Assembly (NCBI RefSeq): GCF_014192415.1
Contig: NZ_JACHXY010000001.1
Location: forward strand, 1,054,001-1,118,000
DNA length: 64,000 nt
Origin: Microbacterium proteolyticum
GTDB lineage: Bacteria; Actinomycetota; Actinomycetes; Actinomycetales; Microbacteriaceae
Direction: 5' to 3'
The notes below the pieces were generated by a model, which saw only the letters and a program-made list of their open reading frames with translations, was not told the origin of the DNA and made no database searches. Made by a program: the position numbers and the translations under genes. Below are positions 33,326-41,395 of this stretch, one piece after another (within the stretch, counting starts at the first letter, position 1; each line of letters starts with the position of its first letter).

Positions 33326-33357
33326 GGGTCCGGGGGACGGCGACGTCCCCCGGATCC
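33326..33357 (+). other. Intercistronic hairpin after the sugar-binding protein gene
   Basis: GGGTCCGGGGGACG (33326-33339) pairs with CGTCCCCCGGATCC (33344-33357) through 14 pairs including one G-T, with loop GCGA (a GNRA tetraloop). Such hairpins after a binding-protein gene usually protect the upstream mRNA or partly terminate, giving more binding protein than permease. Confidence 0.7.
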
Positions 33358-33377
33358 CCCGTCGAAAGAGGCATCCC

Positions 33378-34352
33378 ATGTCGTTCCCGACCCTGCGCGA
33401 GCATCCTCGCGCGGCCGACGACACCGTCGCCGTGACCGTACCCGCCGCGGCACGACGCCGTCGCGCCCACCGCGACGGATCCCCGTGGGTGGCGGCGGCC
33501 TTCGCCGCCCCGCTCGTGGTCTACCTCGTCGTGTTCTACCTGTGGCCGCTCGTGCGCAGCATCGACCTCAGCATCCACGACTACACCGTCCGAGCCTTCG
33601 TGCAGGGCGACGCCGCCTTCGTGGGTGTGGACAACTACCTCGCGGTCATCTCGTCGCCGACATTCGGCCCCGCACTGGCCAACACCGCGGTCTTCGTCCT
33701 GGTCTCCCTCGTCTTCCAGTACGCGATCGGGCTCGCACTCGCCGTGTTCTTCCGCTCGCACTTCCCCCTGAGCGGCGTGCTGCGCGGGCTGTTCCTCGTC
33801 CCGTGGCTGCTGCCCCTGATCGTCTCGGGATCCACGTGGTCGTGGATGCTGAACAGCGACAACGGCATCATCAACTCGGTCCTCGGCGCATTCGGCATCG
33901 GTCAGATCAACTGGCTGACCTCACCCGACACCGCGATGACGGCGGTCATCATCGCGAACATCTGGCTCGGCATCCCGTTCAACCTGGTGATCTTGTACTC
34001 CGGGCTGCAGAACATCCCCGTCGAGCTCTACGAGGCGGCCTCCCTCGACGGCGCCGGACCCTGGCGGCAGTTCTGGAGCATCACCTTCCCGCTGCTGCGG
34101 CCGGTCTCCGCGATCACGCTGCTGCTGGGCCTGGTGTACACGCTCAAGGTCGTCGACATCATCTGGATCATGACCCGGGGCGGCCCCGCCGACGCCACCA
34201 CGACGCTCGCCATCTGGTCGTACCGCGAAGCCTTCGGTACCGGCCAGCCCGACCTGTCGCCCGCCGCCGCGGTCGGCAACATCCTCATCGTCATCGCGCT
34301 CGTCTTCGGATTCGTGTATCTGCGGGCCCAGCGTCGCCAGGAGAACTCATGA
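33378..34352 (+). CDS. Sugar ABC transporter permease, MalF type
   Basis: A 324-residue CUT1 permease with about 42 cytoplasmic residues, then six membrane helices. The ATPase-contact loop is VELYEAASLDGAGPWRQF followed by WSITFPLLRPV, near residues 214-240. PWLLPLIVSGSTWSWML in the third/fourth helix region is typical of the family. AAAGAGGCAT precedes the ATG. The stop overlaps the next permease (ATGA). As in the ceb locus, no ATPase is encoded, so a shared MsiK-type ATPase is expected. Confidence 0.92.
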   Translation: MSFPTLREHPRAADDTVAVTVPAAARRRRAHRDGSPWVAAAFAAPLVVYLVVFYLWPLVRSIDLSIHDYTVRAFVQGDAAFVGVDNYLAVISSPTFGPALANTAVFVLVSLVFQYAIGLALAVFFRSHFPLSGVLRGLFLVPWLLPLIVSGSTWSWMLNSDNGIINSVLGAFGIGQINWLTSPDTAMTAVIIANIWLGIPFNLVILYSGLQNIPVELYEAASLDGAGPWRQFWSITFPLLRPVSAITLLLGLVYTLKVVDIIWIMTRGGPADATTTLAIWSYREAFGTGQPDLSPAAAVGNILIVIALVFGFVYLRAQRRQENS

Positions 34353-35167
34353 CCGTTCGACGTTCGTGGTGGAAGACCGGTCTCGGCCTGGTCTTCACCG
34401 CCCTGATGCTCTTCCCCGTCTACTGGATGCTGAACGTCTCGTTCACCAAGACGAGCGACCTGCGCGACAGTCCGCCCCACGTGTTCCCCTTCGATCCGAC
34501 CGTCGAGGGCTACACCGCCGTGCTCAGCCAGCAACTGCCCAACCTCGGCACGAGCCTGGTGATCGGCCTCGGCTGCGTCGTCGTCACCGTCGTGATCGCG
34601 GCCCCCGCGGCCTACGCGATCGCCCTGCTGAACCTCCGCGGGGGCCGCACGCTCAACTTCGTGCTGCTGGTCGCGCAGATGATCCCCGCCGTCGTGATGG
34701 CGATGGGTTTCTACGCCATCTACGCCCGCGCGGGACTGCTCAACAGTGTGCCGGGGCTGATCCTCGCCGACTCCACGGTGGCCGTGCCGTTCGGTGTGCT
34801 GCTGTTCACCGCCTTCATGGGTGGCCTCCCGCGTGAGCTGCTGCAGGCCGCGCGCATCGACGGCGCCGGATCGTGGCGCACCTTCGTGTCGATCGTGCTC
34901 CCGCTCAGCCGCAACTCGGTGCTGACCGTGGCGCTGTTCTCGTTCCTGTGGGCCTGGTCGGACTTCATCTTCGCGTCGACCCTCGCCCGCAACTCCGCGC
35001 TGAAGCCGATCACGCTCGGCATCTACGCCTACATCGGCAACAACACCACGCAGTGGAACGCCATCATGGCGACCGCGGCCGTGGCATCCATCCCCGCGGC
35101 GATCCTGCTCGTCGTCGCCCAGCGTTACGTGGCCGCGGGCGTGACCGCCGGCGCCGTGAAGGACTGA
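34349..35167 (+). CDS. Sugar ABC transporter permease, MalG type
   Basis: A 272-residue CUT1 permease with six membrane helices. The first helix (LGLVFTALMLFPVYWMLNVSF) is followed by a periplasmic region ending in EGYTAVLS. The EAA loop is RELLQAARIDGAGSW followed by RTFVSIVLPLSRNS, near residues 170-195. It lies in frame overlap with the MalF-type gene and three bases before the GH127 gene, completing the import part of the operon. Confidence 0.92.
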   Translation: MTVRRSWWKTGLGLVFTALMLFPVYWMLNVSFTKTSDLRDSPPHVFPFDPTVEGYTAVLSQQLPNLGTSLVIGLGCVVVTVVIAAPAAYAIALLNLRGGRTLNFVLLVAQMIPAVVMAMGFYAIYARAGLLNSVPGLILADSTVAVPFGVLLFTAFMGGLPRELLQAARIDGAGSWRTFVSIVLPLSRNSVLTVALFSFLWAWSDFIFASTLARNSALKPITLGIYAYIGNNTTQWNAIMATAAVASIPAAILLVVAQRYVAAGVTAGAVKD

Positions 35168-35170
35168 CCC

Positions 35171-37108
35171 GTGGTTCTGGAAAACCCCCTCACCGCCCGA
35201 CCCCGCGTGCTGGCCGTGCCGGTCGTCCCCCCGACCTCGCGCGTGCGCGGCGTGGACGTCGGAGCCCTCCGCATGGATGCCGAGGGATTCTGGGGCCGTC
35301 GCCAAGCGGTCAACGCCGCCGCGACCCTCACGCACTGCCGCGAGTGGATGGAACGCCTGGGGTGGCTGACGAACTTCGACCGCGTCGCGCGGGGCGAGGC
35401 GTTGGACGAGCGAACCGGATGGGTGTTCTCGGACTCCGAGGTCTACAAGCTGCTCGAAGCCATGGCCTGGGAGCTCGGCCGCCAGCCCGACGACGCGCTC
35501 GAGGTCGCCTTCTCGACCCTCGTCGACCGGGTCGCGCGCGCCCAGGATGCCGACGGATACCTGGGCACCGCCTTCGGTCACACCGGGCAGGCGCCGCGCT
35601 ACAGCGACCTGTCGATGGGGCACGAGCTGTACAACATGGGTCACCTGCTGCAGGCCGCGGTCGCCCGCGCGCGCGCCGGGCACCCCGACGACGAACTCGT
35701 CCAGGTGGCTCGGCGGGCCGCCGACCACATCTGCCGGGAATTCGGCGAGGGTGCACGCGACGGCGTGTGCGGCCACGCCGAGATCGAGGTGGCGCTCGCC
35801 GAAGCGGGGCGCGCGTTCGGCGAGCGTCGCTACCTCGAGCAGGCCCGCATCTTCCTCGCGCGCCGCGGCCGGGGCACCCTGCCGGTCCCCCCGCTGCAGT
35901 CGGCCGAGTACTTCCAGGACGACGTCCCCGTGCGTGAGGCCACCGTCCTGCGCGGGCACGCGGTGCGCGCCCTCTACCTGTCGGCGGGCGGCGTCGACGT
36001 CGCGGTGGACACCGAGGATTCGGCGCTGCTGAGCGCTCTCGAGCGCCAGTGGGAGAACACCGTGGCCCGCCGCACCTATCTGACGGGGGGAATGGGCTCG
36101 CGGCATCAGGACGAGGGCTTCGGCGACGACTGGGAGCTCCCCGCCGACCGCGCCTACTGCGAGACGTGCGCGGGGGTGGCCTCGATCATGTTCGCGTGGC
36201 GACTCTTCCTGCATTCCGGCGACGTGCGCTACCCCGACCTGATCGAGCGCACGCTCTTCAACGTGGTGGCGACCTCGCCGAGCGCCGACGGTCGCGCCTT
36301 CTTCTACGCCAACCCCCTGCACCAGCGCGAGGCCGGCGCTCCCGCCGCCGACGGGGTCAACACCCGCGCCGAGGGAGGGGTGCGCGCGCCCTGGTTCGAG
36401 GTGTCGTGCTGCCCCACCAACGTCGCGCGCACGCTCTCCTCCCTCGCCGCCTATACGGTCGCCCTCGACGACGACGGCCTGCTGCTGCTCCAGTACGCCG
36501 CGGGCGAGGTGCGGGCGGGAGGCTGGCGAGTGCGCGTGCAGACGCGGTACCCCGACGGGGATCGCGTGCTCATCGGCGTCGACGAGGCCCCGGCCGACGC
36601 CGCGCGGCTGCGGTTGCGCGTCCCCGCGTGGGCCGAGGGGGCCACCGTCGCGATCGGCGACGCCCCCGCCCGCCCCGCGGCTCCGGGCTGGTTCGACGTC
36701 ACCGACGTCTCCGCGGGTTCCGTCGTGACCCTGACCCTGCCGCGACAGCCGCGCCTGGTCTTCCCCGACCCCCGCATCGACGGTGTGCGCGGGACGGTCG
36801 CCGTCGAGCGCGGGCCCCTCGTGCTCTGCCTCGAGTCGGTCGACCTCCCCGCCGAGGTGTCGCTCGAGGACGTGCGACTGCTGCCCGGCGCCCCGGAAGC
36901 CGCGGGCGACGGGGCGCTCGCCGCGGCGGTGATCGTCGACCCGCCGGGATCCGCCGGACCGCTGCCCTACGGGGCGCGCGCGGATGCCGAGACGGCCACG
37001 CGCTCGACCTCGGTCCCCCTCGTGCCGTACCACCGCTGGGCGGAGCGCGGACCGTCCCGCATGCGGGTCTTCGTCCCCCTGGCCCGTCGCGCGGGACAGG
37101 ACGACTGA
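35171..37108 (+). CDS. Beta-L-arabinofuranosidase, glycoside hydrolase family 127
   Basis: A 645-residue intracellular enzyme of GH127, which releases beta-L-arabinofuranose, for example from arabinosylated hydroxyproline of plant extensins. The catalytic zinc-thiolate site is recognisable: Glu331 and Cys333 in YCETCAG, and Cys413 and Cys414 in SCCPTN, matching the Glu/Cys/Cys/Cys set known from HypBA1. The catalytic (alpha/alpha)6 barrel spans about residues 30-440, followed by beta domains. Start is GTG, three bases after the permease stop. Related families (GH146) share this site, so the exact glycan is uncertain. A bidirectional terminator follows. Confidence 0.9.
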   Translation: MVLENPLTARPRVLAVPVVPPTSRVRGVDVGALRMDAEGFWGRRQAVNAAATLTHCREWMERLGWLTNFDRVARGEALDERTGWVFSDSEVYKLLEAMAWELGRQPDDALEVAFSTLVDRVARAQDADGYLGTAFGHTGQAPRYSDLSMGHELYNMGHLLQAAVARARAGHPDDELVQVARRAADHICREFGEGARDGVCGHAEIEVALAEAGRAFGERRYLEQARIFLARRGRGTLPVPPLQSAEYFQDDVPVREATVLRGHAVRALYLSAGGVDVAVDTEDSALLSALERQWENTVARRTYLTGGMGSRHQDEGFGDDWELPADRAYCETCAGVASIMFAWRLFLHSGDVRYPDLIERTLFNVVATSPSADGRAFFYANPLHQREAGAPAADGVNTRAEGGVRAPWFEVSCCPTNVARTLSSLAAYTVALDDDGLLLLQYAAGEVRAGGWRVRVQTRYPDGDRVLIGVDEAPADAARLRLRVPAWAEGATVAIGDAPARPAAPGWFDVTDVSAGSVVTLTLPRQPRLVFPDPRIDGVRGTVAVERGPLVLCLESVDLPAEVSLEDVRLLPGAPEAAGDGALAAAVIVDPPGSAGPLPYGARADAETATRSTSVPLVPYHRWAERGPSRMRVFVPLARRAGQDD

Positions 37109-37150
37109 ACGGGATGCCGCTGCGCCGAAGCGGCGTGAGCGGCATCCCGT
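37109..37150. terminator. Bidirectional terminator between convergent genes
   Basis: ACGGGATGCCGCT (37109-37121) pairs perfectly over 13 bp with AGCGGCATCCCGT (37138-37150). The 16-base loop can itself fold (GCCG/CGGC). It begins immediately after the GH127 stop and ends 34 bases before the convergent amidohydrolase stop, so it can serve both genes. Confidence 0.8.
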
Positions 37151-37184
37151 GTCGAAGGGAACCCGGTGAGTGAACGGGTCGGCG

Positions 37185-38561
37185 TCAGAGGATGACGCCG
37201 AACTCCTCCGCCAGCGCGGGCAGTTCCTCGTGCAGCACGCGCGAGGCCTCCTCGGCGAGGGGGTTGGTCGAGACGCCGCGGTCGTTGACGAGCCTGCCGC
37301 CGACGTAGACCTGCTGCAGGTTGCGCAGACCGCATGCCAGCACGTAGCTCCGCACGGGGTTCCACAGGGGCCCGACGTCGGGGGTGCGCGGATCGACGAC
37401 GACGAAGTCGGCGAACTTGCCCACCTCGAGGCTGCCGACACGGTCGTCGACGCCCATGATCTCGGCTCCCCCGAGGGTGTGCAGGCGCAGCACCCGCTCG
37501 GGCATCATCGACAGCGGGTCGTGGGTGCGTGCACGCTGCATGAACATGCCCATGCGCATGTTCTGCCAGGGGTCGGCGACGTCGGTGCAGGCCTGGTCGT
37601 CGAGTCCCATCCCGACCTTCATGCCCTGGTCAAGCATCTCGGGCACATGGGCGATGCCCGACGCGAGACGCCCGTTCGACGCGGGCTGCCACGACATGGA
37701 TGCGCCGCCGGCAGCGGCATCCGCGATGATCTCGGGCGTGGTCTGGATGAAGTGGCCGAACATCATGCCGGGGCGCAGGGCTCCGGCGTTCTTGTACAGC
37801 TGGAACTTCGTCTGCTGGTGCTCGATCGCCTCGTACGTCTCGAGGAAATGCGCCTGGTTGGTGACGCCGAAGCGGTCCATGACGGCGACCTCGATCTCGG
37901 CGGCGTCGGGCCGCGTCGACCACTGCACCTGGCCCATGATCGATGCGCCGAGGGCGATGTCGGGGTCCATCGCGAGCACGTGGTCGAGAGAGGCTTCGAA
38001 GCGGGCGAAGATCTCGTCGTCGGTGCCGACGGTGGCATCCAGGGCGATGGAGTCCACGAAGCGGAGCCCCGCGTCATGGCATCCATCCGCCTGGCGGGTG
38101 TGCCACGCGTGGTCGCGGAGCTGCCCGCCTCCGTCGGCGCGCTTGCCCTCGACCATCGGTTCCCAGGGCAGGAGGGGGTCGGTGAAGTTGTAGGCCGTGG
38201 TCACGCCGTTGGCGAGGAAGTCGAGCGAGCCGTGCAGGGTCGCCCAGTAGATCTGGTCGGGCGAGGCGTTGTTGAGCACGCTGAACATCGAGGTGCACCA
38301 GCCGTAGAGCGTCTGGTCGACGCCGAGTCCGCGCGAGCCGCTCGTGAACAGGTGGCTGTGCGACGAGACGAAGCCCGGCGCGACGAACTTGCCGTCGACG
38401 TCGAGGATCTCGTCGGCCGTCGTGCCCGGGGCAGGGTCGCCGGCGCCGATCGCGGCGATGCGTCCGTCCTCGACGAGCAGGTACCCGCGCTCGATGTACC
38501 CGGGGTCGTCGGTACCCGCGGGGACCGTGATGAGACGTGCGTTCGTGACCAGAAGCGACAT
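37185..38561 (-). CDS. Amidohydrolase, 8-oxoguanine deaminase/AtzA-like with complete metal site
   Basis: A 458-residue deaminase-type amidohydrolase. All superfamily ligands are present: His68 and His70 (SSHSHLF), His238 and Glu241 (QAHFLET), His270 (MFGHF) and Asp321 (GLDDQACTD). The N- and C-terminal beta sandwich segments (RLITVPAGT; LEVGKFADFVVVDPR) are typical. It contrasts with the gene at 16576, which lacks two of these residues. Candidate substrates include aromatic N-heterocycles such as oxidised purines or triazines; nothing in the neighbours (esterase, SDR) decides. The ATG has no clear ribosome site, so translation may use a short leader. Confidence 0.85.
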   Translation of the reverse strand: MSLLVTNARLITVPAGTDDPGYIERGYLLVEDGRIAAIGAGDPAPGTTADEILDVDGKFVAPGFVSSHSHLFTSGSRGLGVDQTLYGWCTSMFSVLNNASPDQIYWATLHGSLDFLANGVTTAYNFTDPLLPWEPMVEGKRADGGGQLRDHAWHTRQADGCHDAGLRFVDSIALDATVGTDDEIFARFEASLDHVLAMDPDIALGASIMGQVQWSTRPDAAEIEVAVMDRFGVTNQAHFLETYEAIEHQQTKFQLYKNAGALRPGMMFGHFIQTTPEIIADAAAGGASMSWQPASNGRLASGIAHVPEMLDQGMKVGMGLDDQACTDVADPWQNMRMGMFMQRARTHDPLSMMPERVLRLHTLGGAEIMGVDDRVGSLEVGKFADFVVVDPRTPDVGPLWNPVRSYVLACGLRNLQQVYVGGRLVNDRGVSTNPLAEEASRVLHEELPALAEEFGVIL

Positions 38562-38600
38562 GTTGATGACGGTAACAATGGCGTGTTTCCGCGGTGTTCC

Positions 38601-38711
38601 GGGTGGGTGGCGGGCTGTTTGCGGGGAACCCTCGTCCCACTTCGGGCGGTGCGTGTCCCGAAAATCGCCGGTTGCGAGCCGCCCCACCCACCACAGGTGG
38701 GACGAGGGTCC
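38601..38711. repeat. Interleaved double inverted repeat
   Basis: Arm 1 GGTGGGTGGCGGGCT (38602-38616) matches the inverse of AGCCGCCCCACCCACC (38677-38692). Arm 2 ACCCTCGTCCCAC (about 38628-38640) matches exactly the inverse of GTGGGACGAGGGT (about 38697-38709). The order 1, 2, 1', 2' is interleaved, the topology of a pseudoknot if transcribed. It fills most of the 161-base gap between two leftward genes and would be in the 5' region of the amidohydrolase transcript. Confidence 0.65.
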
Positions 38712-38722
38712 AGCAGGGCTGG

Positions 38723-39673
38723 TCAGTCGAACGCCGCGCGCACGGCCGGCGCGACGGCAGCGAGCACCTCGTCGCGCGCGGGCGTCGAGGGGAACACCAG
38801 GAAGAGGTGCGGCACGCCCTCGCGCCGCACGAACGTCGTCGGAACCCCGGATGCCGTGAGGCGGCCGGCGTACTCCTCGGCTTCGTCCGAGAGCGGGTCG
38901 ACGGCTGCCGCGACGATCACGGCCGGAGCGGATCCGGCGAGGTCGATCGCACGCAGCGGCGCGGCCTCCACCGGCGCGGGGCCCGCGGCATCCGGCACGT
39001 AGAGCCCCCAGTACCACTGCATCCCCCGGGCGGTGAGGGGCAGGTTCTCGGTGTGCGCGCGGTAGCTGGGGCGCTCGGGGTCGGGGGCGTCGAGCACCGG
39101 GCACAGCAGCACCTGGCACCGGATGCCGGGAGCCCGGCCGTCGCGCGAACGCAACGCGAGGGACGCTGCGAGGTTGCCGCCCGCGCTGTGCCCGGCGACG
39201 CCGAGGAGCGCCGGGTCGACGTGCCCGTCCGCACCGTCGGCGGCGAACCGCAGCGCGCGCTCGAGGTCGTCGAGACCGGCGGGGAAGGGGTGCTCGGGCG
39301 CGAGGCGGTAATCGACGCTCAGCACCTGGGTGCCGGTGGTCGTAGCGAGCGCGCGGCACAGGGCGTCGTTGTTGTCGAGGTCGCCGGCGACCCACCCGCC
39401 GCCGTGGGCGAAGACCAGCGTCCCGCGGTGTCCGGCGCGCGGACGGTAGAGGCGCAGGGCCAGGCCGTCGGCATCCAGGTCGATCGACTCGATCATCTCG
39501 TCGTCGGGACTGCGGATCCATGACGGGTTCGCGCGCAGCACGGCGACACGAGCGGCGTCATCGCCGTCGGCATCCGTCGCTCCGGAGGGGATCGTGCCCG
39601 CCTGCGCGGCGAGGCGCGCGAGGTGCGCGCGCGCGGCGGGGTCGGTGATCGCGGGGTGCACGGCGTCGGTCAC
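38723..39673 (-). CDS. Alpha/beta hydrolase, hormone-sensitive-lipase family esterase
   Basis: A 316-residue carboxylesterase. The oxyanion motif is HGGG (90-93), the nucleophile is Ser163 in GHSAGG, and the triad is completed by Asp259 (VDPLSDEA) and His289 (VPHLF). DYRLAPEHPFPAGLDD is the typical HSL-family stretch between them. No signal peptide, so it is cytoplasmic. Start is GTG with AGGAGA upstream. A strong inverted repeat begins 14 bases upstream of the start and would be in the promoter or leader. Confidence 0.9.
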   Translation of the reverse strand: MTDAVHPAITDPAARAHLARLAAQAGTIPSGATDADGDDAARVAVLRANPSWIRSPDDEMIESIDLDADGLALRLYRPRAGHRGTLVFAHGGGWVAGDLDNNDALCRALATTTGTQVLSVDYRLAPEHPFPAGLDDLERALRFAADGADGHVDPALLGVAGHSAGGNLAASLALRSRDGRAPGIRCQVLLCPVLDAPDPERPSYRAHTENLPLTARGMQWYWGLYVPDAAGPAPVEAAPLRAIDLAGSAPAVIVAAAVDPLSDEAEEYAGRLTASGVPTTFVRREGVPHLFLVFPSTPARDEVLAAVAPAVRAAFD

Positions 39674-39686
39674 GGTTCTCCTGCGC

Positions 39687-39748
39687 GTCGAGTGTCCAGA
39701 ACACGCCGCATGGTGGCGACCTGGTGCGGCGTGTCTTGGACACTCGAC
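39687..39748. repeat. Inverted repeat family C, copy 1
   Basis: Arms 39687-39710 and 39725-39748 are 24-bp inverted copies with two mismatches (left arm begins GTCGAGTGTCC; right arm ends GGACACTCGAC), separated by 14 bases. It lies between divergent esterase and PNPOx-like genes. A degenerate relative is at 40373. Confidence 0.8.
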
Positions 39749-39869
39749 GGGCAGGCGACGGCGGCGGTGGTCCCGAGCGTAGGCCGCGGCGCGGCCGACC
39801 CCGACCGCCGCCGCGCAAGCGTTACGGCGTGGAAACACGGGCGTCGATCGAGGCGCCGACGATGAGTCG

Positions 39870-40355
39870 GTGACGACTCCCGAGCGGCGCGCCGCCGCGA
39901 TCCTCGCCGCCCAGCACTTCGTCGTGATCGGCACGGCCGACGCCGACGGGCCGTGGACCGCGGCCGCGCAGTACCGCCTCCTCCCGCGCGGGCTGTACGT
40001 GGAGTCCGACGTCTCGTCGCGGCACGCCCGCGCGATCGCGGCGTCGGGTGCGGCCTCCGGTGTCGTGTACGACTCTTCTGCCGCGGTGGCCGACGCCGAT
40101 GGGGTGCAGCTGGCGTTCCGCGCGCGGGAGGTGGATGCCGAAGCGCCGGCGATCCGCGACGTGCTGGCGGCACGGCTGCCGCGCGATGCGGGTGACGACG
40201 ATCCGGCCGCGGTGCTCGCGGTGCCGACGAAGCGCCTGTACGCCTTCGAGGTCGTGCGGGCGTTCGTCTTCGACCGCGACGCGTGGCGCACACGCGGCAC
40301 CGATGCGCGCCTCGAGGTCGACGCCGATGTGGTGTGGGCGCTGCTCGCGCGCTGA
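39870..40355 (+). CDS. Pyridoxamine 5'-phosphate oxidase-like split-barrel protein
   Basis: A 161-residue protein that appears to be a flavin-binding split barrel: AQHFVVIGTADADGPWTAAAQYRL is the first strand pair and VESDVSSRHARAIAASG the following strand-helix with a usual phosphate-binding Ser/Arg. Such proteins bind FMN, F420 or heme and act as reductases or oxidases; the family here cannot be fixed. GTG start. The 15-base stretch GGAAACACGGGCGTC occurs 25 bases upstream and again before the next gene. Confidence 0.7.
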   Translation: MTTPERRAAAILAAQHFVVIGTADADGPWTAAAQYRLLPRGLYVESDVSSRHARAIAASGAASGVVYDSSAAVADADGVQLAFRAREVDAEAPAIRDVLAARLPRDAGDDDPAAVLAVPTKRLYAFEVVRAFVFDRDAWRTRGTDARLEVDADVVWALLAR

Positions 40356-40372
40356 CACGTCGTGTAACCCCC

Positions 40373-40461
40373 GTCGAGTGTCCGGAACACGCCGCAGCCG
40401 GCCGGTGCCGGCGGCGCGTTCGACGCCCGCGCACACTTCACGCCGCGGAAACACGGGCGTC
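40373..40461. repeat. Family C repeat, degenerate copy 2 with shared downstream box
   Basis: GTCGAGTGTCC followed by GAACACGCCGCA (40373-40396) matches the left arm of copy 1 almost exactly. The right arm is decayed (GGCGGCGCGTTCGAC near 40410-40424). GGAAACACGGGCGTC (40447-40461) is identical to 39831-39845. So both gene-upstream regions share two separate boxes, as after duplication of a regulatory region. Confidence 0.6.
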
Positions 40462-40529
40462 TCGAGCCCGTGCGCCGTGCCGCGTACGGTGACGCCGAGG
40501 GCGCACCCGACGCCCGCAGAAGGGATGCC

Positions 40530-41237
40530 ATGCCGCAGCGTGTCATCGTCACGGGAGGCTCGGGTGGCATCGGTGCCGCCATCGTCGCCCGGTTCGTCGC
40601 CGACGGCGCCCAGGTCGCGGTGCTCGATCGTCGCCCGCCCGCCGAGGGGTCGGCATCCGTCTTCGTCGCCGTCGATCTGCGCGACCCGCTCGACACCCGT
40701 CGTGCCGTCGGGGAGGCGGTGGATGCCCTCGAGGGAGTGGATGTGCTGATCAACTGCGCGGGCGTGTTCCAGCACGTGCCGCTGCTCGACATCAGCATCG
40801 ACGACTGGGACCTCGTGCTCGACATCAACGCCCGCGCGACCCTGGTGACCATGCAGGCGGTGGCACCGGTCATGCTCGGGGCGCGCGGCGGCACGATCGT
40901 CAACATCGCCAGCATGGCCGCGAAACAGGGCGGTGGCGGCGAGGGCCATTACGCCGCGTCGAAGGCCGCGGTCGTCGCGCTCACCCGCGCCGGAGCACAG
41001 GAGTGGGGATGCCATGGCGTCACCGTCAACGCCGTCTGCCCCGGCTACGTGCTCACCGACATGGGCGCCGACACGAGATCCGAGGCCGATGTCGTCGCGT
41101 GGAGCGCCAAGTCGCCGCTCGGACGACTCGGGATGCCGGAAGACGTCGCCGGGGTGACGTACTTCCTCGCCTCACCCGCCGGCGGATACCTGACCGGACA
41201 GGCGATCAACGTCACCGGCGGCATGATCATGCACTGA
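40530..41237 (+). CDS. Short-chain dehydrogenase/reductase
   Basis: A 235-residue classical SDR. The NAD(P) loop is TGGSGGIG (8-15); LINCAG follows in strand 4; the catalytic Tyr141 and Lys145 are in YAASK, with Ser in NIASMA before it; PGYVLTDM is the substrate-side loop and LTGQAINVTGGM closes the fold. The layout resembles 3-hydroxybutyrate/3-oxoacyl-type and sugar-alcohol dehydrogenases, but the substrate is not evident. AGAAGGGA precedes the ATG. Convergent with the TetR gene; the intervening repeat may act as a terminator. Confidence 0.9.
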   Translation: MPQRVIVTGGSGGIGAAIVARFVADGAQVAVLDRRPPAEGSASVFVAVDLRDPLDTRRAVGEAVDALEGVDVLINCAGVFQHVPLLDISIDDWDLVLDINARATLVTMQAVAPVMLGARGGTIVNIASMAAKQGGGGEGHYAASKAAVVALTRAGAQEWGCHGVTVNAVCPGYVLTDMGADTRSEADVVAWSAKSPLGRLGMPEDVAGVTYFLASPAGGYLTGQAINVTGGMIMH

Positions 41238-41274
41238 GCTTCCGGCCTCGGCGAACGTGGTCGCCCTCGGCCTC

Positions 41275-41339
41275 GAGAAACGCCGTCCGCGGGAAGAAAC
41301 GCCTCGTCGAGGAGTTTTCTCCCGCGGATGCCGTTTCTC
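41275..41339. repeat. Nested inverted repeat, GAGAAACG family (copy 2)
   Basis: GAGAAACG (41275-41282) and CGTTTCTC (41332-41339) form the outer pair; an inner, imperfect pair is AGAAACGCC near 41295 and GTTTTCTCC near 41313. The sequence CTCCCGCGGATGCCGTTTCTCG matches copy 1 at 3050-3073 closely when split in halves. It lies between convergent genes, where it could serve as a terminator, unlike copy 1. Confidence 0.7.
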
Positions 41340-41395
41340 GGCGGGGGAGGGACGCCCGCGTCACGGCCGCTCGGCGGGGCGAGGGAACGCCCGCG

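Noticed and set aside
34028..37441. Minus-strand open frame of more than 1100 codons opposite the permease and GH127 genes
   Set aside because: Antisense to well-supported genes in the sugar operon, with His/Arg/Gly/Glu-rich composition typical of antisense frames in GC-rich DNA.
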